Part shown: in pieces, positions 26,264 through 33,893 of the stretch
Layout of the letters: each line of letters starts with the position of its first letter
Numbering within the stretch: position 1 is the first letter of the stretch
From: Paenibacillus sp. GSMTC-2017
Lineage (GTDB): Bacteria; Bacillota; Bacilli; Paenibacillales; Paenibacillaceae
Length of the DNA: 64,000 nucleotides
Reading direction: 5' to 3'
NCBI RefSeq assembly: GCF_016019935.1
Contig: NZ_JAECMT010000002.1
Span: 434,001 to 498,000 of the forward strand
Made by a program: the position numbers and the translations under genes
Notes under the pieces: generated by a model
Databases searched by the model: none
The model's input: only the letters and a program-made list of their open reading frames with translations
Told to the model about the DNA's origin: nothing

Positions 26264-26321
26264 ATTAAACAATTGAGATAGTAGTATCGCCAACAGTACT
26301 TTAACCTTCATAAACGGTACT
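26264..26321 (-). promoter_or_regulatory. LytTR-type direct repeat with promoter for the ABC operon
   Basis: On the minus strand AGTACCGTT (26321-26313) and AGTACTGTT (26300-26292) are separated by exactly 12 bases, a 21-bp period. The first unit contains ACCGTTTAT, matching the published LytTR consensus [TA][AC][CA]GTTN[AG][TG] in full; the second matches in seven of nine. The second unit overlaps a -35-like TTGGCG (26293-26288), followed after 18 bases by TTTAAT (26269-26264). The ATPase start lies about 60 bases after the expected transcription start. Confidence 0.6.
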
Positions 26322-26353
26322 TTTTGCAACGTTCCACTAACATTAAAAACAAC

Positions 26354-26402
26354 TAAAAAAAGAAGTGCTAGTAGCCATCTATGCGATAGCTTCTAGCACT
26401 TC
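26354..26402 (-). terminator. Terminator of the AgrC/AgrA-like pair
   Basis: A long stem GAAGTGCTAG-TAGC with its complement around a 13-base loop (26362-26402, one mismatch), followed on the minus strand by a T run. It separates the regulator gene from the ABC operon. Confidence 0.85.
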
Positions 26403-26421
26403 ATATGCAACATTATTTATC

Positions 26422-27186
26422 TTAATTAGAATCCTTAATTAGTTCTTTCCGACTTAAAGCTTCTAACTTTGTTATCATTTCCTTTTGCAATCTTCTTGAA
26501 ACTAAACAACTTTCGTCATGGTCAAATAACACTAGTTTATTCTTTTTATCAATAGATCTAACGTTCGCTAAGTTAACTACAAATGCTCTATGGCATCTAA
26601 AAAGCCGATCATCATATTGTTCAATTTCTTTTAATTCAGCATAAAAACCAATTACTTTTGATTTGGTTTTTAATCTTATTTTATGCGCAATTTCTATCGT
26701 CTCAAAATATAATATATCTGAAAAAGGAATTTGAAAACTGGCGTATTTATTCTCAAAAGAAAAGTTATCTTTACATACTGGTATTGTGCGATGCTTGTCG
26801 GCAATTAATAAACATTGTTCAACCTTTAAAATAAATTGTTCTTCTGCCAAATCTTTTTCAATAAAATCTAATGCAGCTACACGATATGCAAATGTTGTAG
26901 GAGCTAACTCGGAATGTGTCGTAACAAAAACTATAGTACCATAAGGATCTTTTTTTCTTATTTCCTTAGCTACAGACAATCCTTTATGTGCTTCATTATT
27001 GATTTCCAAGTCTAGAAAATAAATGTGATGATTGGCTGTAAGATCTATCTGTGCTAATAAATGATCCGGCTTTGCTGTCGAAAATAAACTTTTGTAACGA
27101 ATTTGATGCTTTAATGTTAAAAACTTAACAATCCGTTCTAAACGTTGCTGTTGAAAGAGGTTATCTTCTAATATAAATATGTTCAT
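26422..27186 (-). CDS. LytTR-family response regulator, AgrA-like
   Basis: 254 residues. Receiver domain with acidic pocket ILEDN and phosphorylation site Asp59 in YFLDLEI; the conserved threonine region is IVFVTTHSEL. From about residue 145 a LytTR DNA-binding domain: FSDILYFETIEIAHKIRLKTK, RLFRCHRAFVVNLANVRSID, LVSRRLQKEM. The ATG overlaps the kinase stop as TAATG. LytTR proteins bind 9-bp direct repeats 12 bases apart; such a repeat lies just downstream, before the ABC operon. Confidence 0.93.
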   Translation of the reverse strand: MNIFILEDNLFQQQRLERIVKFLTLKHQIRYKSLFSTAKPDHLLAQIDLTANHHIYFLDLEINNEAHKGLSVAKEIRKKDPYGTIVFVTTHSELAPTTFAYRVAALDFIEKDLAEEQFILKVEQCLLIADKHRTIPVCKDNFSFENKYASFQIPFSDILYFETIEIAHKIRLKTKSKVIGFYAELKEIEQYDDRLFRCHRAFVVNLANVRSIDKKNKLVLFDHDESCLVSRRLQKEMITKLEALSRKELIKDSN

Positions 27187-28508
27187 TACTGTTCTCCAGT
27201 CTTTCTTATTCGTAATGTCTGAGAGAATATGTTTGATTGATCCTCTGTTTCTATTGAAACAAACTTATTTTGTTTGAGTATTTGCTGTACGATATATAAT
27301 CCTAAGCCACGTCCATTACCTTTCGTTGAATAACCTCTTTCATCTAACCGTCGTAAATTGACATTCCCATTACTACTATTTTGAATTTTAATTAATTGAA
27401 TAGCTGCGTCTTCCAAAATCACTATGTAAATCTTTGACTGTTCCGTCGTTGCAGCTGCTTCAATTGCATTATCTAATAAAATAGAAAGGATTCTCGTAAA
27501 AGAAATCATGTCCATTTGAATCTTAAGTATTGGTTCTTCTATTTCCAACGAAACATCAATTTTCAATTGCTCCGCCTTTAACATTTTGGCTGCCAAAATA
27601 CTTTTGACTTCTGACACATGAAGATTACGTAATTTAATAAAACTATAATCATTGTTGCGTATCAATTGCCTTGTTGGCTTTACCGTTTTTTCATAAACAT
27701 CTTTAACTTGCACCCAATCTTCCCTATTGATGCCATCCTCTAAAGTCAACAGAATATTGGCATAATCATGACGAAATCCTTTAAACTCATCATATATATT
27801 TTCAAGTTGTGTAGTATAATCCTTCAACTGTATCAATTGTTCATTTTTGGACTTTTCAATTTCTCTTTTCCGCTGTTGATAGTATTGAAAGTGAATATAG
27901 AGTAAAGCGATAATAAATAACAACCACATACTTACAAGCAATGTATTCTGATAAGAACTATGCTGACCTTTTGTATTGCCTATTGATAATATCGGATACA
28001 CTGAAAGAATTATTATAATTAATAATACGATAGCTGGTAACAAAATAACTTTACTGGATTCTTGCAAAATTACTTTATTGAGTTGTGGAAAATAGTGACG
28101 AACCATTCTAAGTCCTATTTCATTGATAATTGGTGGTGCTATAGCTGTAATTAGATACGGAAGATAATCTATATTGGCTGTGGATTGTTTAAACATAAAT
28201 GAAACTAACCATGTAATTGGTTCTGATACAAGATAACCCAAAAAAGAATTCATAACCAAAGCATATGCTCCGTAAAAAACACCTAATGTAGTCATCGTTC
28301 CATTGTTTTTAACATAGGACATAAAAATTAAACAAAAAAATAAAATAATAGCTCCCCATATCCCAATAAAATAGGTGGACACAAATCCGATCGTTAAAAA
28401 TATGGCTAGCCACATTGATATTTCTTTAATTGTAAACGGGTAGCGTGAAATGGATCGAAAAATAAAAAAGAAGCTTACAATTTGAATAGCAATAATAAAT
28501 TGATACAT
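27186..28508 (-). CDS. Sensor histidine kinase, AgrC-like (GHKL type)
   Basis: 440 residues from the ATG at 28508 (GGTGG upstream; the frame is open to 28532). The N-terminal half has about six membrane helices. A coiled segment follows, then the phosphorylated histidine in EFKGFRHDYANILLTL, the N-box LSILLDNAIEAA and the G-box GNGRGLGLYIVQQIL. This is the peptide-sensing AgrC/ComD class. No agrB or agrD gene lies nearby, so the signal is not obvious; it may be a peptide handled by the ABC transporter. Confidence 0.9.
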   Translation of the reverse strand: MYQFIIAIQIVSFFFIFRSISRYPFTIKEISMWLAIFLTIGFVSTYFIGIWGAIILFFCLIFMSYVKNNGTMTTLGVFYGAYALVMNSFLGYLVSEPITWLVSFMFKQSTANIDYLPYLITAIAPPIINEIGLRMVRHYFPQLNKVILQESSKVILLPAIVLLIIIILSVYPILSIGNTKGQHSSYQNTLLVSMWLLFIIALLYIHFQYYQQRKREIEKSKNEQLIQLKDYTTQLENIYDEFKGFRHDYANILLTLEDGINREDWVQVKDVYEKTVKPTRQLIRNNDYSFIKLRNLHVSEVKSILAAKMLKAEQLKIDVSLEIEEPILKIQMDMISFTRILSILLDNAIEAAATTEQSKIYIVILEDAAIQLIKIQNSSNGNVNLRRLDERGYSTKGNGRGLGLYIVQQILKQNKFVSIETEDQSNIFSQTLRIRKTGEQ

Positions 28509-28610
28509 TATTTCCACCACTTTTAACATCATTTTCTATTTCTTATCGATTATTTTAAAATCAGCAGTAACTTTAATAATTAATTATACACAAATTTCTT
28601 AATGGTGTTC

Positions 28611-28662
28611 AAAAAAAATACCATTCCTATAATGGCTTTGAGAGCCAATAAAGAAATGGTAT
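28611..28662 (-). terminator. Terminator of the VanZ-RDD gene
   Basis: A long imperfect stem with ATACCATT/AATGGTAT outer arms (28618-28662), followed on the minus strand by eight T. It lies about 30 bases after the stop codon. Confidence 0.8.
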
Positions 28663-28689
28663 CCGTATATACTAGAGAGTTATATTTTA

Positions 28690-30162
28690 TTAAAGCTTAT
28701 CTTTTTTTTCTTGAGCAAGCTTGTTCTTAAGCTTCTCTAGTTCAATCTCTACTTGCTTCGAATGATCATCACATTGTTGTTCATGTAATTCAGGTACAGA
28801 ATGATTGAATCGAGCTTCATCATTTTGGATTTGCTCTGGTTGTGATTCAATTTCCAGTTGATCAACCTTGTTCTCGTTGTCCTCTATATGAGCAGGTATT
28901 GAGGAATGATTATTTCTTTCAGCTTCAATCAACGATTTTATTGTGTCACCTTCTGATAATACAAATGAAGTAGAATCATTTTCTACACTGACATCCTGCG
29001 CTGAAAGATTAGTTACAACATTACGTGTGCCACTAATCCGCTCATAGAACAAACGTTTTTCTCCTTTAATCATATTCCACAAAATATGAATCGCAAATAC
29101 TAACAAAATTATGATGATAACTACTCGTATTGCATATACAGCTTCAATTGGAATATCTCCATAATCGGATATATAGACTAATAAATTTATCGTTCCAAAA
29201 ACACCGAAGTAAAGTTGCAAATAACGTTTAAGTAGTCCAGTCCATGTTATGAACTTGTTTGAGTCACGTCGTGCATCCTCCACTACATGAATTCGTGTAA
29301 TCCATTTACCAAGTGTTCGACCACCGAATAGGGCTGGTATTACTACGAAATAAATAATTACTGCTATACCTGATGATAGCATAAAAAACGCAGATTCATT
29401 TGGTGTTGCACCTAACGTAATTGAGCTTGTTCCATATAACACGATTGATAATAATCCCGAAATAATCATCAGTACAAACAAATCAACTACGAAAGAAATT
29501 CCGCGTCTTATGAAGCCAACCTTTACTTCATTAAGATTTATTTTCTCATCCAATTTATCTGATCGAGGCAAGAAATAATATAGTATAGGTGCTATTAAAT
29601 ATCCGACTACAACACCACTCGTATTCAAGATAAGATCATCAACATCGAATAATCGATAAGGACAAGCGTACAAACCATAAAGACCTGTTACTTGAGATAT
29701 CTCATAAAATAAAGATACTAGGAGCGCAGATAAGACTGTTCCTAAAAATTTGAATCTAAAATAATAGCGCAAATAAATACCTAGTGGAATCATTAAAATA
29801 ATATTAAATATGACCTGTAAAAATGAACGTTCTTTTAGTAGTGCAACATACGATGAAAATTGATTCCATGCAAAATTCGTTTCTCTAGTAATATCATTTA
29901 CAAACGAAAAAGGCTTTAATTGCATATAGGACCATATTGAGCCGTAATCCGTACAATTATGAAGTATCTTTGGTAAAGGTAGTATAACGAGATAATAAGC
30001 AACAATGGAATAGAGCAACAAAGAGTAAAGAATAACTGAACGCAGTTTGTTCACATAGCCATATTTCCGATATTGCATAATCAAATACGGAATCGTTAAT
30101 GCCAGTGCTAACAATGGAAATGTAATAATTGCCTGCTTTATAGGTATAAGATAATGATTCAT
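28690..30162 (-). CDS. VanZ-domain and RDD-domain fusion membrane protein
   Basis: 490 residues. The first 200 form a VanZ-like domain (LKPFSFVND, NIILMIPLGIYLRY, SLFYEISQVTGLYGLY..DVDDLILNTSGVVVGY). Residues about 215-370 form an RDD domain (GFIRRGISFVVDLFVLM, GGRTLGKWITRIHVV). The last 100 residues are soluble, acidic and Gln/Glu/Lys-rich with a coiled-coil end. VanZ proteins are linked to glycopeptide and lipoglycopeptide tolerance. The ATG at 30162 follows AGGGAAGG; the function of this particular fusion is unknown. Confidence 0.85.
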   Translation of the reverse strand: MNHYLIPIKQAIITFPLLALALTIPYLIMQYRKYGYVNKLRSVILYSLLLYSIVAYYLVILPLPKILHNCTDYGSIWSYMQLKPFSFVNDITRETNFAWNQFSSYVALLKERSFLQVIFNIILMIPLGIYLRYYFRFKFLGTVLSALLVSLFYEISQVTGLYGLYACPYRLFDVDDLILNTSGVVVGYLIAPILYYFLPRSDKLDEKINLNEVKVGFIRRGISFVVDLFVLMIISGLLSIVLYGTSSITLGATPNESAFFMLSSGIAVIIYFVVIPALFGGRTLGKWITRIHVVEDARRDSNKFITWTGLLKRYLQLYFGVFGTINLLVYISDYGDIPIEAVYAIRVVIIIILLVFAIHILWNMIKGEKRLFYERISGTRNVVTNLSAQDVSVENDSTSFVLSEGDTIKSLIEAERNNHSSIPAHIEDNENKVDQLEIESQPEQIQNDEARFNHSVPELHEQQCDDHSKQVEIELEKLKNKLAQEKKDKL

Positions 30163-30281
30163 GTTGCTTGTTAACCTTCCCTCTTCAAAAATCAAATCCG
30201 TTCAAAAAACCGTAATTACATTTTACCATAGCTATGACAAATCAATTCTAACAATAATGTAAGGTTTACTATTAAAAAAGT

Positions 30282-30296
30282 TAGTTTACTAAACTA
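30282..30296. promoter_or_regulatory. Perfect 7-1-7 palindrome upstream of the VanZ-RDD gene
   Basis: TAGTTTA-C-TAAACTA, 120 bases ahead of the VanZ-RDD start in an AT-rich gap (30163-30354). It may be an operator; no matching regulator was recognised. The rest of this 317-base gap holds only the terminator at 30355 and no gene I can support. Confidence 0.35.
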
Positions 30297-30354
30297 TAGG
30301 TTAAAGTAATATGGTCAATATTGGCTCGTTATACATTTATCATGTTGACCAATA

Positions 30355-30396
30355 ATAAAAAGCTCTGTATGTAGCCAAATCGGCATGTACAGAGCT
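30355..30396 (-). terminator. Terminator of the 36-residue-repeat gene
   Basis: AGCTCTGTA and TACAGAGCT arms with an inner GCC/GGC pair (30361-30396), followed on the minus strand by a T-rich tract. Confidence 0.75.
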
Positions 30397-30479
30397 TCCA
30401 ATTGATTTACAACATAGCGTTCAGGTTATGGGATTGGCAAGATGAATAAGATAGCGAAAGTTGTGCTATAGCTTGCTAC

Positions 30480-31034
30480 TTACAGTTTCTTAAGAGTAAA
30501 TGTAGAACCTATATAATTTATAATCACCCAGCCACTAGGTACAGGAGAACCTATTAGAGCTGTGACTGTTGCTCCTGACGGTGCCCCATTTAGATTTTTA
30601 ATCCACACTACACTATCCGTTCTGTTTATCATCACCCAGCCGTTTGGAAGCGGCGAGATGGGTACAATTGTGTAAGTTTCACCATAACCTGCTCCGTTTG
30701 CATTTTTGAGTGTAAGCCAACTACTTGTTTGATTAATAATAACCCAACCGCTTGGAATCGCTGAACCCGGCAAAGCGACGGTAGTTGCGCCTGTTGTTGC
30801 CCCGATCAAGCACTTGGCAGTTATTGTGCCGCCGATATTATTTACAATGATCCATCCAGTTGGCAACGTCGTACCAACGGGTACCGATGTGGTCACACCG
30901 TAACTAGTACAATTAAACGTCGTTAAACTTACGGAAGCTTCTGTAATAGGTGGGGACACACTTACATTTATCCATAAAGAAAAGTTCAACAGCAATGCGA
31001 GCAATATTACCCTTGATATTCCCTTTTTAATCAT
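30480..31034 (-). CDS. Secreted protein of four exact 36-residue repeats
   Basis: 184 residues with a signal peptide (MIKKGISRVILLALLL..., cleavage near ITEA-S, residue 33). The rest is a tandem array: Gly-Trp pairs fall at residues 60, 96, 132 and 168, each 36 apart, within P-x-G-W-[VI]-[IM]-[IV]-N. Each unit ends in a hydrophobic strand, [KL]-x-[AL]-x-G-A-x2-G-x-T and a Pro. I do not recognise the family; it is probably a beta-rich surface or exported protein. The ATG at 31034 follows AAAGGA. It has its own promoter and terminator. Confidence 0.8.
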   Translation of the reverse strand: MIKKGISRVILLALLLNFSLWINVSVSPPITEASVSLTTFNCTSYGVTTSVPVGTTLPTGWIIVNNIGGTITAKCLIGATTGATTVALPGSAIPSGWVIINQTSSWLTLKNANGAGYGETYTIVPISPLPNGWVMINRTDSVVWIKNLNGAPSGATVTALIGSPVPSGWVIINYIGSTFTLKKL

Positions 31035-31082
31035 CCGTTTGTCATTCCTTTCTTGTTTCTATTCAGAAGATTATAGTTTAGT

Positions 31083-31111
31083 ATTTTATTCCACAGATTA
31101 CCATGAGTCAA
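31083..31111 (-). promoter_or_regulatory. Sigma-A promoter for the 36-residue-repeat gene
   Basis: TTGACT, 17 bases, TAAAAT on the minus strand, about 50 bases ahead of the start. The rest of the gap to spo0A (31112-31373) holds only the spo0A terminator. Confidence 0.65.
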
Positions 31112-31212
31112 CGGAAGAATTATTATTTTCACTTTCAATATCAGCATAAAAACTGGATTGTTCCAAGTGCAGAAAGTATAAAATTGTCTTACTGGAACTC
31201 TAAATCAGTCAT

Positions 31213-31264
31213 AAAAAAATACCGTCTCTTTATTGGATCATAAAATCCAATAAAGAGACGGTAT
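31213..31264 (-). terminator. Terminator of spo0A
   Basis: A perfect 20-bp stem (31219-31238 with 31245-31264) with a 6-base loop, followed by seven T on the minus strand. It is 110 bases after the stop codon. Confidence 0.9.
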
Positions 31265-31373
31265 CAGTTGGTTTTAAAAACAGTTATATATCGGTTTTAA
31301 CACCATATACTCCGCTATTTATAGTCAAATGGTTTTACGGATTGAATCCTCTCAATCCGCAATACTACTTCGT

Positions 31374-32186
31374 TCAACTAACCTTATGCTCAATACGCAG
31401 CTTATCTGCAACCATCGCGATGAATTCTGAGTTTGTAGGTTTCGACTTGCTGATGTTGATTGTGTAGCCAAACAGGTGTGAGATGCTGTCGATATTACCG
31501 CGCGTCCAAGCTACTTCAATAGCATGACGGATTGCACATTCTACGCGAGAAGGTGTCGTTTTGAACTTCTCTGCAATAGCCGGATACAACGTTTTCGTAA
31601 TTGCACCAAGTATCTCAATATTGTTGTATACCATTGTTATTGCTTCGCGCAAATATTGGTATCCTTTAATATGAGCGGGTACACCGATTTCATGAATGAT
31701 GCTAGTAATGTTTGCATCTAAGTTTTTCCCTTTAGCTAAAGGTACAACGTTAGACTTAATGGTTGTTGTTCCTGTGCTGTAGCTTGCAGTTGAGGAGAAT
31801 GTCGTATTACCAACAAGTTGACGAATACGATTAGCCAATATATCCATATCAAATGGTTTCAATATGTAATAGGAGGCGCCTAATTGAACTGCTTTTTGCG
31901 TAATATTTTCTTGGCCGAAAGCAGTTAACATAATAATCTTTGGCATTGGCGACAAATTCATTTCTTTTAATCGTTCCAATACACCTAGGCCATCCAAGTG
32001 AGGCATAATAATATCAAGGATCAACACATCTGGTATGTTTCTTGTGTGCTCCAGATGTCTTATTACCTCTTCACCGTTATACGCAACACCACTAACATTC
32101 ATATCACTTTGTTCTGATATGTATTCCGATAACAAGTTTGTAAATTCTCTGTTGTCGTCTGCTAACAATACTTCGATCTTATGCAA
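31374..32186 (-). CDS. spo0A: Sporulation master regulator Spo0A
   Basis: 270 residues. The receiver domain has the acidic pocket LLADDN and phosphorylation site Asp58 in [13 protein letters not shown]. After a variable linker (residues about 130-155) comes the Spo0A effector domain with the recognition helix region [21 protein letters not shown]. The start is TTG at 32186, eight bases after AGGAGG. It lies downstream of spoIVB as in all Bacilli. Three 0A boxes and a sigma-H-like promoter upstream indicate autoregulation. Confidence 0.98.
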   Translation of the reverse strand: MHKIEVLLADDNREFTNLLSEYISEQSDMNVSGVAYNGEEVIRHLEHTRNIPDVLILDIIMPHLDGLGVLERLKEMNLSPMPKIIMLTAFGQENITQKAVQLGASYYILKPFDMDILANRIRQLVGNTTFSSTASYSTGTTTIKSNVVPLAKGKNLDANITSIIHEIGVPAHIKGYQYLREAITMVYNNIEILGAITKTLYPAIAEKFKTTPSRVECAIRHAIEVAWTRGNIDSISHLFGYTINISKSKPTNSEFIAMVADKLRIEHKVS

Positions 32187-32245
32187 AGTCTAATCCTCCT
32201 CTAAATGATATTTATGTCATCGTTCATTTGCTGTCTGACTAAAGT

Positions 32246-32279
32246 TTTCGACACTCGCCATGGAATTCCTTCTGTCGAA
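32246..32279 (-). promoter_or_regulatory. spo0A promoter (sigma-H type) with two 0A boxes
   Basis: On the minus strand GAAGGAATT (32272-32264), 11 bases, GTCGAAA (32252-32246): close to the sigma-H consensus. A 0A box reading TGTCGAA (32253-32247) covers the -10, and a second (plus-strand TGTCGAA, 32273-32279) abuts the -35. Confidence 0.7.
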
Positions 32280-32357
32280 AATCTTTTTTCTTTATTTTTT
32301 TGGAAGAATTCGATATAATAAATAATTTATTGCATGAACCGTACTTTTTCGGGTTCC

Positions 32358-32364
32358 TTCGACA
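32358..32364 (-). promoter_or_regulatory. Third 0A box upstream of spo0A
   Basis: TTCGACA on the plus strand (TGTCGAA on minus), 80 bases beyond the other two and in the spoIVB-spo0A gap. A perfect match to the seven-base core. Confidence 0.55.
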
Positions 32365-32441
32365 AAATCCAATCAAATTGAGAATAAAAAGGAAACGTCT
32401 CCTGCAGTATAATTAATCCGCAGAAGACGCCTTAATCTTTC

Positions 32442-33770
32442 TTATGCAGCTTCACCACCACGTTTAGATGATGATTTCAACAACACTCCAGCATCCTGTA
32501 GCATCCATTCGATGAAACATCCATAACCAGATGACGGATCATTCACAAATACATGCGTGACGGCTCCAACTAGTTTTCCATCTTGTAGTATGGGACTTCC
32601 GGACATGCCTTGCACAATTCCACCGGTCTTATTAATTAAGCGCTTATCAGTAATTTTGATTACCATACCTTTTGTTGCTGGCCCAGATTGTTTAGAAACA
32701 TGGACAATTTCGATGTTGAATCGCTCCACTTTTTGCCCATTAACGACAGTTAATATTTGTGCAGGCCCTTCTTTAACATCTTCTGCAAAAGCAACAGGCA
32801 ACGACTTCTCGCTATAACTATGTGTAGGAGCTTCGTTCATCTTCCCAAATATTCCGAAAGGGGTATTCCGTTCAATATTACCCAATATTTTTCCTTCTTT
32901 GACGAACTGAGCTCTTTTTTCACCTGGCTCGCCAGTTTGACTTTTGTTTATAGAAATAACATTGGACTGCAATATTTGCCCTTCTCCTACTTCAATTGGC
33001 GTTTGAGTATCCATATCCGTTATGACGTGTCCTAGTGCCCCGTAAACGCCCTGATCTGGGGCATAGAACGTTAACGTGCCAACCCCTGCTGCTGAGTCCC
33101 TTATATAGAGGCCTAGCCTCCAAGCACGATCATCTGCATCGTACACAGGGCTTAGTTTCGTTCGATTTAGCTGGCCTCCGCGCTTATACGTTACTTGCAA
33201 TGGCTGCTTGTCATTACCGAACTTTTCGCAATGCTCCCCAACCCTGTGCACTTCATTAATAGGTACGTCATTAATGCTCATAATCAAATCACCCATCTTA
33301 AGTCCAGCTGCTTCACCAGGCGATTGCTTCGCACCGTCTCGATCCATAACCTGATGATGTCCAACAACTAAAATTCCAGCTGACTTAACCTTGACCCCAA
33401 TCGTCTGCCCTCCTGGTATTACACGAAGATCAGGAACGACATTAACTTTAATCGTCTTGAAAGGAATTTTACCAAATAATTTCACTTTCATGTTGGTTTG
33501 ACCGCTTTGATTCGGTTGCAGTGAAAATGGTTCGTTCAAATTAACGGATAAGGACTGCTCGGATGATCCGTTAATTTGTAGCATCTGAGGATCTACCGTT
33601 ACCTCCGCATGTACGGGTACTCCATATTGCAGTCGTTTCATTTGTCCAGAGAATAAACGTAGTTCATTCGGAAATGCGGCAAATTGCTGAAACGGGGTGG
33701 AGAAACCAACCGTACATACGAAGATAACAAGAACCAGTCCAAACCATCGCTTCCGTTGATTGGAGTTCAA
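32442..33770 (-). CDS. spoIVB: SpoIVB serine peptidase
   Basis: Forespore-secreted S55 peptidase that starts pro-sigma-K processing by cutting SpoIVFA. Domains: an N-terminal membrane helix (WFGLVLVIFVCTVGF), a PDZ domain (GEAAGLKMGDLIMSINDVPI), then the peptidase with histidine in ALGHVI and serine in IVQGMSGSPIL. The frame is open to 33824. I favour the TTG at 33770, with AAGGAG ten bases upstream, giving 442 residues; the ATG at 33791 has no ribosome site. Confidence 0.93.
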   Translation of the reverse strand: MNSNQRKRWFGLVLVIFVCTVGFSTPFQQFAAFPNELRLFSGQMKRLQYGVPVHAEVTVDPQMLQINGSSEQSLSVNLNEPFSLQPNQSGQTNMKVKLFGKIPFKTIKVNVVPDLRVIPGGQTIGVKVKSAGILVVGHHQVMDRDGAKQSPGEAAGLKMGDLIMSINDVPINEVHRVGEHCEKFGNDKQPLQVTYKRGGQLNRTKLSPVYDADDRAWRLGLYIRDSAAGVGTLTFYAPDQGVYGALGHVITDMDTQTPIEVGEGQILQSNVISINKSQTGEPGEKRAQFVKEGKILGNIERNTPFGIFGKMNEAPTHSYSEKSLPVAFAEDVKEGPAQILTVVNGQKVERFNIEIVHVSKQSGPATKGMVIKITDKRLINKTGGIVQGMSGSPILQDGKLVGAVTHVFVNDPSSGYGCFIEWMLQDAGVLLKSSSKRGGEAA

Positions 33771-33893
33771 TGATTTCACGCTCCTTGTCATTCCATCGCA
33801 TGACGAAAAAGGATTAATCGCCAATGGCGTACCTTTAAGTTACCCTTCGTCTCAGCTTTTATGTCCACAAAAACATTCCCTGAATGCCTACCT

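Noticed and set aside
26195..26311. A 38-codon minus-strand frame (MKVKVLLAILLSQLF...VQPEHINTPVNKR) that ends in TAATG over the ABC ATPase start and faintly recalls an autoinducer-peptide precursor.
   Set aside because: It has no ribosome site and no cysteine for a thiolactone, and the candidate promoter and one LytTR half-site lie inside it, so the region is better explained as a regulatory leader.
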